Source: Betaproteobacteria bacterium
Lineage (GTDB): Bacteria; Pseudomonadota; Gammaproteobacteria; Burkholderiales; Rhodocyclaceae
Reading direction: 5' to 3'
Assembly (NCBI GenBank): GCA_012026675.1
Contig: VEPA01000087.1
Location: forward strand, 1 to 64,000
Length of the DNA: 64,000 nucleotides
A program made the position numbers and the translations under genes. The notes beneath the pieces are model-generated. The model saw only the letters and a program-made list of their open reading frames with translations, made no database searches and was not told the DNA's origin. This document shows, in pieces, positions 33,878 through 43,004 of this stretch. Each line of letters starts with the position of its first letter. The stretch's first letter is position 1.

Positions 33878-34480
33878 ATGTTCCCCCTCAATGATAATGG
33901 CATGGTGTCGGGCCTGCTCTGCGGCATCCTCTTCGGCTACGTGCTGGAGAATGCCGGTTTCGGCAGCCCGGTCAAACTGAGCGCCCAGTTCAAGCTCACC
34001 GACTGGGCGGTTTTCAAGGTCATGTTCACCGCCATCGTGGTGGCCGCGATCGGACTGTGGCTGATGCGGCTCGGCGGGATGCTGAAGCCCGACTCGATCG
34101 CCGTGCCGCAGGCCGCGTTGGCTTCAGCGGCCGTGGGCGGCGCACTGGTCGGCGCCGGTTTCGCGGTGGGCGGATATTGCCCCGGCACTTCGGTCGCGGG
34201 CCTGTTCTCCGGTCGCCTCGATGCCCTGGTGTTCGTCGTCGGCGTGGTGCTTGGCACGATAGGCTTTGCGGTTTTTTACGGGGCCGCGCTGAAGTCCCTG
34301 AAGGCTGCCTGGCTGATCGCCGAAGGCGACACCTTTACCGACGCGTATGCCATACCGGAACCCGTCATGCTGGGTATTCTCGGGCTTGCGCTGATCGCCG
34401 TGTTCAATTTCGGCTCATGGTTCGAGCGTCGTGGCAGCGGCACGATCACCGCGCAGCAGGCCGTGGAGGGCGCCCGCTAG
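33878..34480 (+). CDS. YeeE/YedE-type sulfur transporter, half-protein 2
   Basis: MFPLNDNGMVSGLLCGILFGYVLENAGFGSPVKLSAQFKLTDWAVFKVMFTAIV...GAGFAVGGYCPGTSVAG. Confidence 0.85.
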   Translation: MFPLNDNGMVSGLLCGILFGYVLENAGFGSPVKLSAQFKLTDWAVFKVMFTAIVVAAIGLWLMRLGGMLKPDSIAVPQAALASAAVGGALVGAGFAVGGYCPGTSVAGLFSGRLDALVFVVGVVLGTIGFAVFYGAALKSLKAAWLIAEGDTFTDAYAIPEPVMLGILGLALIAVFNFGSWFERRGSGTITAQQAVEGAR

Positions 34481-34500
34481 ATCGCAGGTGCAGAGCACTG

Positions 34501-35745
34501 ATGAGCAGCGATAGCGACTCCGGCTGGCGGGCCGGCTTCAAGGCCGATTACCGGACGATTTTCGTCGAGGAATGGTCGCCCTTCGTCGGCGCCATGCTGC
34601 TGGTGCTGACCATCATCGGCCTGATGCTCTCCGGCCTGGTCTGGGGCGTGTTCGGCGGCGTCAAGTTCTGGGGCGACTGGTTCAACACCCTGATCGGCCT
34701 CGGCCCCGTGCTCGGCCTGCCGCAGCAAACCGACGGCTTCCTGATGCACCGCATGTCGCTGATGAACATCATGCTGGTGGTCGGCGCCTTCAGTGCGGCG
34801 CTCCTGTCGCGCCAGTTCAGCCCGAACCGGCCGCCGCCGCTCGAATATCTCTGGGCGGCGCTGGGCGGCAGCATGCTCGGCATCGGCGCGGCGCTGGCCG
34901 GCGGCTGCACCACCGGCGGCTTCTTCAATCCGGTGCTGCACTCGTCGCCTGCCGGCTGGGCGATGTGGCTGGGGCTGCTTGCCGGCGCCGCGATCGGACT
35001 CAATTTGCTGCTATGGACCCTGGACCATATTGAATGGGGCATGCAGGCGCCGCCCGCGCTGGACATCCCCGAGAGCATCACGCAACGCTACCCCTGGCTG
35101 GGCCTCGCCATCATCATCGGCGTGCTGATCTGGGCCACGCAATGGTACGGCTCGGCCGACGAGAAGATCGCCGCGCGCGCCGTGATCGTGGTCGCCGGAT
35201 TCGCTATCGGCTTCATCATGCACCGCTCGCGCCTGTGCTTCGCGCGGGCCTTCCGCGAACCCTTCATGACGGCCGAGGGCGACATGACCAAGGCCGTGAT
35301 CCTGGCGCTCGCGATCGGCATCCCGATCGCCGCATTGCTCTTCGAGAAGAAGGTCATCGACCCCTACCTTGCGATCCCGGCCACCTTCTGGATCGGCTCG
35401 CTGCTCGGCGGCCTTATCTTCGGCATCGGCATGGTCTTCGCCGGCGGCTGCGCCTCGGGATCGCTGTGGCGCATGGGCGAAGGCCATCTGAAACTCTGGG
35501 TGACGATGTTCTGCTTCTCATGGATAGGCTCGATCGCCAGCGCCGTCTTCAAGAAGCTCAATCTGACCGCGATCGACGAGACCAACGTCGAAACTTACGA
35601 AATGACCCGGGTCGGCTTCCAGGCCTACCTGCCGGAACTATGGGGCAGCTGGGGCTGGACCCTCGCCGCCGGCGGCGGCCTGCTGCTGCTGTGGTACGCG
35701 CTGGTGCGCTACAACGAATCCACCGAAAAATTTACACTTCTCTAA
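34501..35745 (+). CDS. YeeE/YedE family transporter, full-length (fused)
   Basis: GSMLGIGAALAGGCTTGGFFNP...GFIMHRSRLCFARAFREPFMTAEGDMTKAVILA...GIGMVFAGGCASGSLWRMGEGHLKLW. Confidence 0.88.
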   Translation: MSSDSDSGWRAGFKADYRTIFVEEWSPFVGAMLLVLTIIGLMLSGLVWGVFGGVKFWGDWFNTLIGLGPVLGLPQQTDGFLMHRMSLMNIMLVVGAFSAALLSRQFSPNRPPPLEYLWAALGGSMLGIGAALAGGCTTGGFFNPVLHSSPAGWAMWLGLLAGAAIGLNLLLWTLDHIEWGMQAPPALDIPESITQRYPWLGLAIIIGVLIWATQWYGSADEKIAARAVIVVAGFAIGFIMHRSRLCFARAFREPFMTAEGDMTKAVILALAIGIPIAALLFEKKVIDPYLAIPATFWIGSLLGGLIFGIGMVFAGGCASGSLWRMGEGHLKLWVTMFCFSWIGSIASAVFKKLNLTAIDETNVETYEMTRVGFQAYLPELWGSWGWTLAAGGGLLLLWYALVRYNESTEKFTLL

Positions 35746-35755
35746 GGAGATCATC

Positions 35756-36913
35756 ATGAGAGCGAGAAGACTCACCTTGCTGGCGGCGGTCGTCGCCACA
35801 CTCGGTGTCACGCCGCTGCTGTATCCGACTCCGGCCTTCGCCGCCGACGCGGCCACCATCCAGCCCAAGGAAGGCTGGTACAACAAGGCGCTCGTCGACT
35901 ATGATTTCGTCAAGCAGAACGTCAGCATTCCGCCGAAGAAGGGCGTCATGATCATCGACTCGCGCCCGGCGGCGCGCCAGTACGACCCCGGTCACGTTCC
36001 GGGTGCGATCAACATTCCCGACAGCCAGTTCGACAAGATGGTCGACAAGCTGCCGGCCGACAAGGCGACGCTCCTGCTGTTCTATTGCGGCGGGCTGGAA
36101 TGCATGCTGAGCCACAACTCGGCCTTCAAGGCCGAGAAGCTCGGCTATACCAACATCAAGGTCTATCCTGCCGGTTCGCCCGACTGGAAAGTCAAGGGCG
36201 GGCAGGTCTCGGTATCCGCTGCGTACATCAAGAAGCTGATCGACGAGAAGTCGCCCTACGTGCTGATCGACGCACGACCCAAGCGCGTCGCCGACAAGGG
36301 CATGATCCCGACCGCGATCAACATCTCCGACACCGACTTCGACAAGAACGTCGACAAGCTGCCCGCCGACAAGGCCACGCCCTTGATGTACTACTGCGGC
36401 GGCCTCGAATGCGTGCTCTCCGAAAACTCGGCGGAGAAAGCGAAAAAGCTCGGCTACACGAATGTCCTGACCTATCCGCCCGGCTACCCGGAATGGGAAA
36501 AAATGCATGGCGCGCCGGCAGGCGCGGGTGCCGCGGGTGCGGCAGCTGGCACAACAGCGACCTCCGCGACACTGGTTCCCGGCAAGGAAAAGGGCTCGGT
36601 CACGGTCGACTCCTTCGAGGCAGTGTGGAAGGCCAACCCAGCCTCGGTGATGCTGGTCGATGTGCGCGATCCGAAGGAAGTCGCCGCCGGCACCATCAAG
36701 GGCTCGGTCAACATCCCGATGAACGAACTGGAGAAGAAAATCGCCACGTTGCCGACCGACAAGCCGGTGGTCTTCGTCTGCGGCACCGGTGCACGCTCGG
36801 GCGAAGCCTACGACACCGTCAAGTTGCTCGGCGGCAAGGTGCAGGCTGCCTTCCTCGACGCCGACGTCAAGTTTAATGCCGACGGTACATACACGATGGC
36901 GGCGAGGAAATAG
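35756..36913 (+). CDS. Exported protein with three rhodanese-like domains
   Basis: Signal peptide; IDSRPAARQYDPGHVPGAINIP...FYCGGLECMLSHNSA; LIDARPKRVADKGMIPTAINI...YYCGGLECVLSENSA; LVDVRDPKEVAAGTIKGSVNIP...FVCGTGARSGEAY. Confidence 0.9.
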   Translation: MRARRLTLLAAVVATLGVTPLLYPTPAFAADAATIQPKEGWYNKALVDYDFVKQNVSIPPKKGVMIIDSRPAARQYDPGHVPGAINIPDSQFDKMVDKLPADKATLLLFYCGGLECMLSHNSAFKAEKLGYTNIKVYPAGSPDWKVKGGQVSVSAAYIKKLIDEKSPYVLIDARPKRVADKGMIPTAINISDTDFDKNVDKLPADKATPLMYYCGGLECVLSENSAEKAKKLGYTNVLTYPPGYPEWEKMHGAPAGAGAAGAAAGTTATSATLVPGKEKGSVTVDSFEAVWKANPASVMLVDVRDPKEVAAGTIKGSVNIPMNELEKKIATLPTDKPVVFVCGTGARSGEAYDTVKLLGGKVQAAFLDADVKFNADGTYTMAARK

Positions 36914-37342
36914 ATGACGGAATTCCAGCGCCTCTACACCGGCCGCCTCTGGTCGGTGCTGGCCTGGGACCAGCTGACGGCGCTCTGGCAGCGCGTCGAC
37001 CCCGCCGCCGGCTGGTATCTGCTGGCGGTCGGCGTCGCGCCGGCGCCGACTCATGCGGCCGCCCCCGCCAGCGTCAGCGCCTGTATCGAGCGCATTGACG
37101 CCCTATTGCGGGCTGAGCACCATGAGTCTTATTGCGGCATCGTCTACGCCGACGACCTCGAAAACCCTTGCCTGATCAAGATCTACGATCCGAACAAGCT
37201 CGGTTCCTCCTGCGGCTCGTCGAAAAATCCGCCGCTCCCTGGCTGGATCATGAGTCGTCTGCCACCCGACGGAATCCTTGCCGCCGGGCCCGTGCCGGAG
37301 AACCGGAAGCGCTGGTGGCAGGGTTTGCTCGGAGATAGCTAG
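36914..37342 (+). CDS. Small uncharacterised protein coupled to the rhodanese gene
   Basis: ORF starts immediately after rhodanese stop (ATG at 36914); MTEFQRLYTGRLWSVLAWDQLTALWQRVD...YCGIVYADDLENPCLIKIYDPNKLGSSCGSSKNPPLPGWIMSRLPP. Confidence 0.8.
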   Translation: MTEFQRLYTGRLWSVLAWDQLTALWQRVDPAAGWYLLAVGVAPAPTHAAAPASVSACIERIDALLRAEHHESYCGIVYADDLENPCLIKIYDPNKLGSSCGSSKNPPLPGWIMSRLPPDGILAAGPVPENRKRWWQGLLGDS

Positions 37343-37401
37343 GCAGTTCCCGCCCGTATTCACGGTTTTGGCCGACGGGTGGCTGAGGCATAGTGCCGGC
37401 T

Positions 37402-37815
37402 ATGGCGCCACCGACCGAGACCCTGCCCGACCGCACCTCACTCAAGTTCCTGGTGGTCGACGACTTCTCGACCATGCGCCGCATCGTGCGCAATCTGCTG
37501 AAAGAACTCGGCTTTACCAACGTCGAAGAGGCCGAAGATGGGGCCGTGGCGCTGTCCAAGCTGCGCGCGGGAGGCTTCGAGATTGTCGTCTCCGACTGGA
37601 ACATGCCCAACATGGACGGCCTCACCCTGCTGCAGAACGTGCGTGCCGACGCCGAGCTGAAATCCCTACCCTTCCTCATGATCACCACCGAAGCCAAGAA
37701 GGAAAACATCACCGCCGCCGTTCAGGCCGGGGCGTCGAGCACTATCGCCAAGCCCTTCACGGCAGCCACGCTGCAGGAGAAACTGGACAAGATCTTCGAG
37801 AAGATGGGTATCTGA
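37402..37815 (+). CDS. cheY: CheY-like response regulator
   Basis: [41 protein letters not shown]...[16 protein letters not shown]...[22 protein letters not shown]. Confidence 0.9.
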   Translation: MAPPTETLPDRTSLKFLVVDDFSTMRRIVRNLLKELGFTNVEEAEDGAVALSKLRAGGFEIVVSDWNMPNMDGLTLLQNVRADAELKSLPFLMITTEAKKENITAAVQAGASSTIAKPFTAATLQEKLDKIFEKMGI

Positions 37816-37907
37816 CCGGAAAACGACGCACAGTCGTCCGCGGTCGCACGAAACCTATACCCGACAAAAACAATCAGGTATAGTGGCCTCTCCATCCGAG
37901 GTCCGCC

Positions 37908-39896
37908 ATGTCATTTCCGCTCTCCAACCGGCTTTCCGCCGAAACCTCGCCCTATCTGCTGCAACACGCCGACAACCCCGTTCACTGGCAACCCTGGGAT
38001 GAGCAAACGCTCACTCTGGCACGAAAGCTGAATCGGCCCATCCTGCTTTCCGTCGGCTATTCGGCCTGCCACTGGTGTCACGTCATGGCCCACGAATCCT
38101 TCGAGGACGAAGGCGTGGCGGCAGTCATGAACCGCCTGTTCGTCAACATCAAGGTCGACCGCGAGGAGCGCCCCGACCTCGACCAGATTTACCAGACCGC
38201 CCACCAGATGCTGACGCGGCGCGGCGGCGGCTGGCCTCTGACCATGTTCCTCGCGCCGGACGGCACGCCTTTCTTCGGCGGCACATATTTCCCGAAAGAA
38301 CCTCGCTATGGCCTGCCCGGTTTCGCCGGCCTGTGCGAACGCGTGGCGGAAGCCTTTGAAACGCGCCGCAATGACATCGCCGCGCAGGCCGCGGAACTGC
38401 GCGAAGCACTCGCCGCCACTGTCCCGGAGCCCACTGCCACGGCTGCCGCCTTCGATGCCGCGCCACTGGCCGCGGCAGAAGCGCTGCTGGCCCGCGCTTA
38501 CGACAGTCGCCACGGCGGCTTTGGTGGCGCGCCGAAGTTTCCGCATCCGACCGATCTCGCCTTTCTGCTGCGCCGCGACGACGCGGCTTCGCGCCGGATG
38601 GCGCTGACCACGCTCACGCGTATGAGTGAGGGCGGCATTTACGACCAGATCGGCGGCGGCTTCTGCCGTTACAGCGTGGACGAGCGCTGGGAGATTCCCC
38701 ACTTCGAAAAAATGCTTTACGACAACGGGCCGCTGCTGGCACTCTGCGCCGACGCCTGGGCGCAAAGCGGCGATCCCCTGTACGCCCGGATCGCCGACGA
38801 AACCGCCGCCTGGGTCATGCGCGAGATGCAGGCACCAGACGGCGGCTATTACTCCTCGCTCGACGCCGATTCGGAGGGCGAGGAAGGCAAGTACTACGTC
38901 TGGGACCGTGCCGAGGTGGAGCAGCTGCTCACGCCGCAAGAGTCGGCGCTGGCGCTACGGCACTGGGGCTTCGACGGTCCGCCGAATTTCGAGAATCGTC
39001 ATTGGCACGCCAGGATTGCCGCACCCCTGGACGATGCAGACATTCCCCTGCTTGCCGCGGCGCGCGAGAAACTTTTTGCCGCTCGCGAAACACGCATCCG
39101 TCCCGCTCGCGACGACAAGGTGCTGACCAGCTGGAACGCCTTGATGATCGAAGGCATGGCCCACGCCGCGCGCGTGTTCGGCAAGAACGAATGGCTCGTC
39201 TCGGCGCAGCGCGCCATGGACTGCATCCGCAGGACGATGTGGCAAGACAGCCGCCTTCTGGCGACCGCCAGAAACGGCCGCGCCCACCTTGACGCCTACC
39301 TCGACGACCACGCCTTCCTGCTCTCCGCCCTGCTTGAACTGATGCAGGCCGAGTTCCGCAGCGAGGATCTGGCCTTCGCCATCGAACTCGCCGATACCCT
39401 GCTGGCCCGCTTCGAAGACCGGGAAGCCGGTGGCTTCTTCTTCACCGCCCATGACCACGAAATCCTGATCCACCGCCCCAAGACCGGCCACGACAATGCC
39501 ACGCCGTCCGGCAACGGGTTCGCCGCATTTTCCCTGCAGCGCCTAGGCCACTTGCTGGGCGAAACCCGCTATCTCGGCGCCGCAGAGAAAACCCTGCAAA
39601 TCTACCTGCCTCAAATCCGCCTTTCTCCCGCAGGGTTCAGCAGCCTGTTGCGGGTTCTCGAAGAAGTACTCACGCCACCGGACATGATCATCCTGAGAGG
39701 CCCTGCAAACGAAATGGCTAATTGGTGTCGCGCCCTCGGCGCTGATCCGCGACGGCTGGTGCTGGCACTTCCCAACGGAATTGCCGGGCTGCCCGCGACT
39801 CTGGCCAAACCGGAAAGCGATCATGTCAACGCCTGGGTCTGTCGCGGCGTTATCTGCTTGTCCCCGATGTCGAATCTGGACGATCTGATAAATTGA
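37908..39896 (+). CDS. Thioredoxin domain-containing protein, YyaL/DUF255 family
   Basis: [90 protein letters not shown]. Confidence 0.93.
   Translation: MSFPLSNRLSAETSPYLLQHADNPVHWQPWDEQTLTLARKLNRPILLSVGYSACHWCHVMAHESFEDEGVAAVMNRLFVNIKVDREERPDLDQIYQTAHQMLTRRGGGWPLTMFLAPDGTPFFGGTYFPKEPRYGLPGFAGLCERVAEAFETRRNDIAAQAAELREALAATVPEPTATAAAFDAAPLAAAEALLARAYDSRHGGFGGAPKFPHPTDLAFLLRRDDAASRRMALTTLTRMSEGGIYDQIGGGFCRYSVDERWEIPHFEKMLYDNGPLLALCADAWAQSGDPLYARIADETAAWVMREMQAPDGGYYSSLDADSEGEEGKYYVWDRAEVEQLLTPQESALALRHWGFDGPPNFENRHWHARIAAPLDDADIPLLAAAREKLFAARETRIRPARDDKVLTSWNALMIEGMAHAARVFGKNEWLVSAQRAMDCIRRTMWQDSRLLATARNGRAHLDAYLDDHAFLLSALLELMQAEFRSEDLAFAIELADTLLARFEDREAGGFFFTAHDHEILIHRPKTGHDNATPSGNGFAAFSLQRLGHLLGETRYLGAAEKTLQIYLPQIRLSPAGFSSLLRVLEEVLTPPDMIILRGPANEMANWCRALGADPRRLVLALPNGIAGLPATLAKPESDHVNAWVCRGVICLSPMSNLDDLIN
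38941..38961 (+). repeat. Dispersed 21-nt motif inside DUF255/thioredoxin-domain gene
   Basis: agtcggcgctggcgctacggc. Confidence 0.75.
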
Positions 39897-39991
39897 TTTG
39901 AAGCATTTTCGTCACGAACCCGGTTTGCTAGCATTCGCCACGTTTTGTCCGGACTAAGAACATACATACTCCATTCAATGAGGAATTCAAT

Positions 39992-40300
39992 ATGAAATCA
40001 GTAGTGATCTCCGCTCTGCTTGCCGCCGGCCTTCTGGCCTCGGCCCCGGCTTTCGCCAATAAGGACCTGGCCACCAAGAGCGGCTGCATGGCCTGCCACG
40101 CAGTCGACAAGAAAGTGGTCGGCCCGGCTTATCAGGACGTAGCGAAGAAGTACAAAGCCAGTGACGAAGCCATGCTGATCGACAAGGTCCGCAAGGGTGG
40201 CAAGGGTGTCTGGGGCCAGATCCCGATGCCGCCGAACGCAGCGGTCAAGGACGAGGATCTGAAGACCCTGGTCAAGTGGATTCTGGACGGCGCCAAGTAA
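39992..40300 (+). CDS. Class I monoheme cytochrome c (c551-like)
   Basis: Signal peptide; DLATKSGCMACHAVDKKVVGPAYQDVAKKY...GQIPMPPNAAVKDEDLKTLVKWIL. Confidence 0.92.
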   Translation: MKSVVISALLAAGLLASAPAFANKDLATKSGCMACHAVDKKVVGPAYQDVAKKYKASDEAMLIDKVRKGGKGVWGQIPMPPNAAVKDEDLKTLVKWILDGAK

Positions 40301-40321
40301 GAATCGTCGCAGTCAGAATCA

Positions 40322-40357
40322 GGGCCGGCCCTGCAACTCGCGGGGCCGGCCTTTTTT
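40322..40357 (+). terminator. Rho-independent terminator after cytochrome c gene
   Basis: ggccggccc-tgcaactcgcg-gggccggccttttttatg. Confidence 0.85.
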
Positions 40358-40359
40358 AT

Positions 40360-40404
40360 GTCCGCGCGAAAAGCACGGACGGTATCCCCCTGCGGGGTAT
40401 GTCC
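40360..40404. repeat. GTCC-GGTATCCCC hairpin repeat, copy 2
   Basis: gtccgcgcgaaaagcacggacggtatccccctgcggggtatgtcc. Confidence 0.5.
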
Positions 40405-40560
40405 CTGTACTTTTGCCCGGAGCCATATTCCCGATATGTAATGCGGCCCGCCGATCGGCAGCGTGGCATTGACAAGTCCATGACGGGAGGCAAGAATCAC
40501 CCCGCCGATTTGCCATCCAACGTATCATTCTTGATTACCCGACCTGAACGGAGCATTGCC

Positions 40561-41937
40561 ATGAATGTCGCCCAAAAAGCCCTCTCGCTTTCCGTGATTG
40601 CCGCTGTAGCCCTGATGGGTTGCGGCAAGGCGGCGCCGCCCCCGCCACCTCCGGTCCAGGCACCGCCTCCGCCGCCGCCGATGGTGGTCAAGATCGGCAG
40701 CGTGGCGCCGCTCACCGGCGGCATCGCGCATCTGGGCAAGGACAACGAAAACGGCGCCCGCCTCGCCATCGACGAAGCCAATGCCGCCGGCATTACTCTG
40801 GGCGGCAAGAAAGTCAAGTTCGAACTGATGTCGGAAGACGACCAGTCGGATCCCAAAGTGGGCAACACGGTCGCGCAGAAACTGGTCGACGCCAAGGTTG
40901 CTGGCATCGTCGGCCACCTGAACTCCGGGACTACCATTCCCGCCTCGGCCATCTACAACCAGGCCAACATCCCGATGATTTCCGGTTCCGCCACCAATCC
41001 GGCGCTGACCGAGCAGGGCTTCAAGGGCGTCTTCCGCGTTGTGGGACGCGACGACCAGCAGGGCCCGGCGGTTGCCAACTACCTGGCCAGCCAAAGCAAG
41101 CCGAAGACCGTCGCCGTGATCGACGACGCTACCGCCTACGGCGAAGGCCTTGCCAACGAAGTCGAAAAGACTCTCAAGGCGGCAGGGGTCAAGGTTCTGC
41201 CGCGCGAAAAAGGCACCGACAAGACCGTAGACTGGAAAGCCGTGCTGACCAAGGTCAAGGGCAAGAAACCCGACGCCGTGTTCTACGGCGGCATGGACGC
41301 CACCGGCGGCCCGCTGCTCAAGCAGGCGCGCGAGCTGAAGATGACCGCGCTGTTCGCCTTCGGCGACGGCGCCTGTACCGACAAGATGGCCGAACTGGCG
41401 GGAGCGGCCGCAGAAGGTCTCATCTGTTCGCAGGCGGGCATTCCGGTGCAGGCCGCCGGCAAGAAATTCCTCGACGCCTACAAGGCAAAGTTCAAGGCTG
41501 ACCCGATTCTTTACTCTCCCTTCACCTACGATGCTGCCAACCTGCTGATCGCCGCGATGAAGAAGGCCGATTCGCCCGATCCCGCCAAGTACCTCCAGGC
41601 ACTTGCCGCCAGCGATTTCAACGGCGCCAGCGGCTACATCAAGTTCGACGAAAAGGGCGACCGCAAGGACGCCGAGATGACGATCTTCACCCTGAAGGAC
41701 GGAAAGATCACGCCAGTCGCGATTCTCAAGAGCGGCAAGTCGATGACCCTGGATGAGTACGCACAAGCCACGGCACCGGCGGCTCCCGCTGCGCCGGCTG
41801 CTGCCCCTGCTGCGGCAGCGCCCGCTGCGGCGGCACCGGCGGCTGTTGCCACTCCTGCGACCGCGGCTCCTGCCGCCGCGCCGGCGGCGCCTGCACCGGT
41901 CGCTGCTCCCGCTCCCGCTGCTCCCGCGAAGAAGTAA
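40561..41937 (+). CDS. Branched-chain amino acid-type ABC transporter substrate-binding lipoprotein
   Basis: Lipobox ALMGCG; MVVKIGSVAPLTGGIAHLGKDNENGARLAIDEANAAGITLGGKKVKFELMSEDDQSDPK; Ala/Pro-rich C-terminal tail. Confidence 0.9.
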   Translation: MNVAQKALSLSVIAAVALMGCGKAAPPPPPPVQAPPPPPPMVVKIGSVAPLTGGIAHLGKDNENGARLAIDEANAAGITLGGKKVKFELMSEDDQSDPKVGNTVAQKLVDAKVAGIVGHLNSGTTIPASAIYNQANIPMISGSATNPALTEQGFKGVFRVVGRDDQQGPAVANYLASQSKPKTVAVIDDATAYGEGLANEVEKTLKAAGVKVLPREKGTDKTVDWKAVLTKVKGKKPDAVFYGGMDATGGPLLKQARELKMTALFAFGDGACTDKMAELAGAAAEGLICSQAGIPVQAAGKKFLDAYKAKFKADPILYSPFTYDAANLLIAAMKKADSPDPAKYLQALAASDFNGASGYIKFDEKGDRKDAEMTIFTLKDGKITPVAILKSGKSMTLDEYAQATAPAAPAAPAAAPAAAAPAAAAPAAVATPATAAPAAAPAAPAPVAAPAPAAPAKK

Positions 41938-41953
41938 GCATCCGCTGAAACGA

Positions 41954-41992
41954 ACGGGGAAGTCGCCCTCCGGCGGCTTCCCCGTTTTTTTG
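41954..41992 (+). terminator. Stem-loop with U-tract between substrate-binding gene and livH
   Basis: acggggaagtcgccctccggcggcttccccgttttttt. Confidence 0.8.
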
Positions 41993-42006
41993 GATACGCG
42001 CGCAAC

Positions 42007-43002
42007 ATGGACACCCTGCTCCAGCAGATCATCAACGGCCTCACCACCGGCAGCGTGTATGCCGTTGTCGCACTCGGCTACACCATGGTCTATGGCGTGA
42101 TCCAGCTCATCAACTTCGCCCACGGCGAAGTCGTGATGATCGGCGCCATGGTGGCGTTTTCCATCATCACCTCGCTAGCCGGCAGCGGCATGCCGCCGTT
42201 GGCGATCGTCCTCGCCGGCGTCATCGCGGCGATTCCGGCCTGCATGGCGCTGGGCTACCTGCTGGAACGCGCGGCCTACCGTCCCCTGCGCCACGCGCCG
42301 CGGCTGGCACCGCTGATCACCGCCATCGGCATGTCGATCATCCTGCAGCACCTCGCCCTGCTGGCCTGGGGCCGCAATCCGTTGGCCTTTCCGCAGATCA
42401 TCGACAACCGGGTGTTCGCCATCGGCGGTGCGGCAATCAGCAGCGTGCAGATCGCCATCATCCTTTTGTCATTGACGATGATGGCCGGCCTGTCCTGGTT
42501 CGTCTATCGCACGCGTTTCGGCATAGCTATCCGCGCCACGGCCGAAAACGTCCATGTCGCCAGCCTGATGGGCGTCAATGCCGATCGCGTGATCGCCGCC
42601 ACCTTCGTCATCGGCGCCGGGCTCGGCGCCGTTGCCGGCGTCATGTACGGCAGCTACTACGGCATCGCGCACTACACGATGGGCTTCAGCCTCGGCCTCA
42701 AGGCCTTCTCCGCGGCGGTACTGGGCGGCATCGGCAACATCGCCGGCGCCATGCTCGGCGGCATCCTGCTCGGTCTGGTGGAAGCGCTCGGCACCGGCTA
42801 CATCGGCGACCTCACCGACGTCTGCCGCTGGCCCGGCGCCGGCGAAGGCACGGGCTGGATGGGCGAACGCTGCGCCGACGGCGCCCACTTCGTCCTTTTC
42901 GGCAGCAACTACCAGGAAGTCTTCGCCTTCCTGATGCTGATCCTGGTCCTGGTGTTCCGCCCCTCCGGGCTGCTCGGCGAACGCGTTTCGGAGCGCGCCT
43001 GA
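42007..43002 (+). CDS. livH: Branched-chain amino acid ABC transporter permease LivH
   Basis: [48 protein letters not shown]. Confidence 0.94.
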   Translation: MDTLLQQIINGLTTGSVYAVVALGYTMVYGVIQLINFAHGEVVMIGAMVAFSIITSLAGSGMPPLAIVLAGVIAAIPACMALGYLLERAAYRPLRHAPRLAPLITAIGMSIILQHLALLAWGRNPLAFPQIIDNRVFAIGGAAISSVQIAIILLSLTMMAGLSWFVYRTRFGIAIRATAENVHVASLMGVNADRVIAATFVIGAGLGAVAGVMYGSYYGIAHYTMGFSLGLKAFSAAVLGGIGNIAGAMLGGILLGLVEALGTGYIGDLTDVCRWPGAGEGTGWMGERCADGAHFVLFGSNYQEVFAFLMLILVLVFRPSGLLGERVSERA

Positions 43003-43004
43003 TC

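Noticed and set aside
35732-37054. 440-aa minus-strand ORF opposite the triple rhodanese
   Set aside because: Shadow ORF; rhodanese catalytic loops are clear on the plus strand.
40525-42123. 532-aa minus-strand ORF opposite the substrate-binding protein
   Set aside because: Shadow ORF including an R/S/G-rich artefact from the Ala/Pro tail; plus strand has lipobox and LivJ-type motifs.
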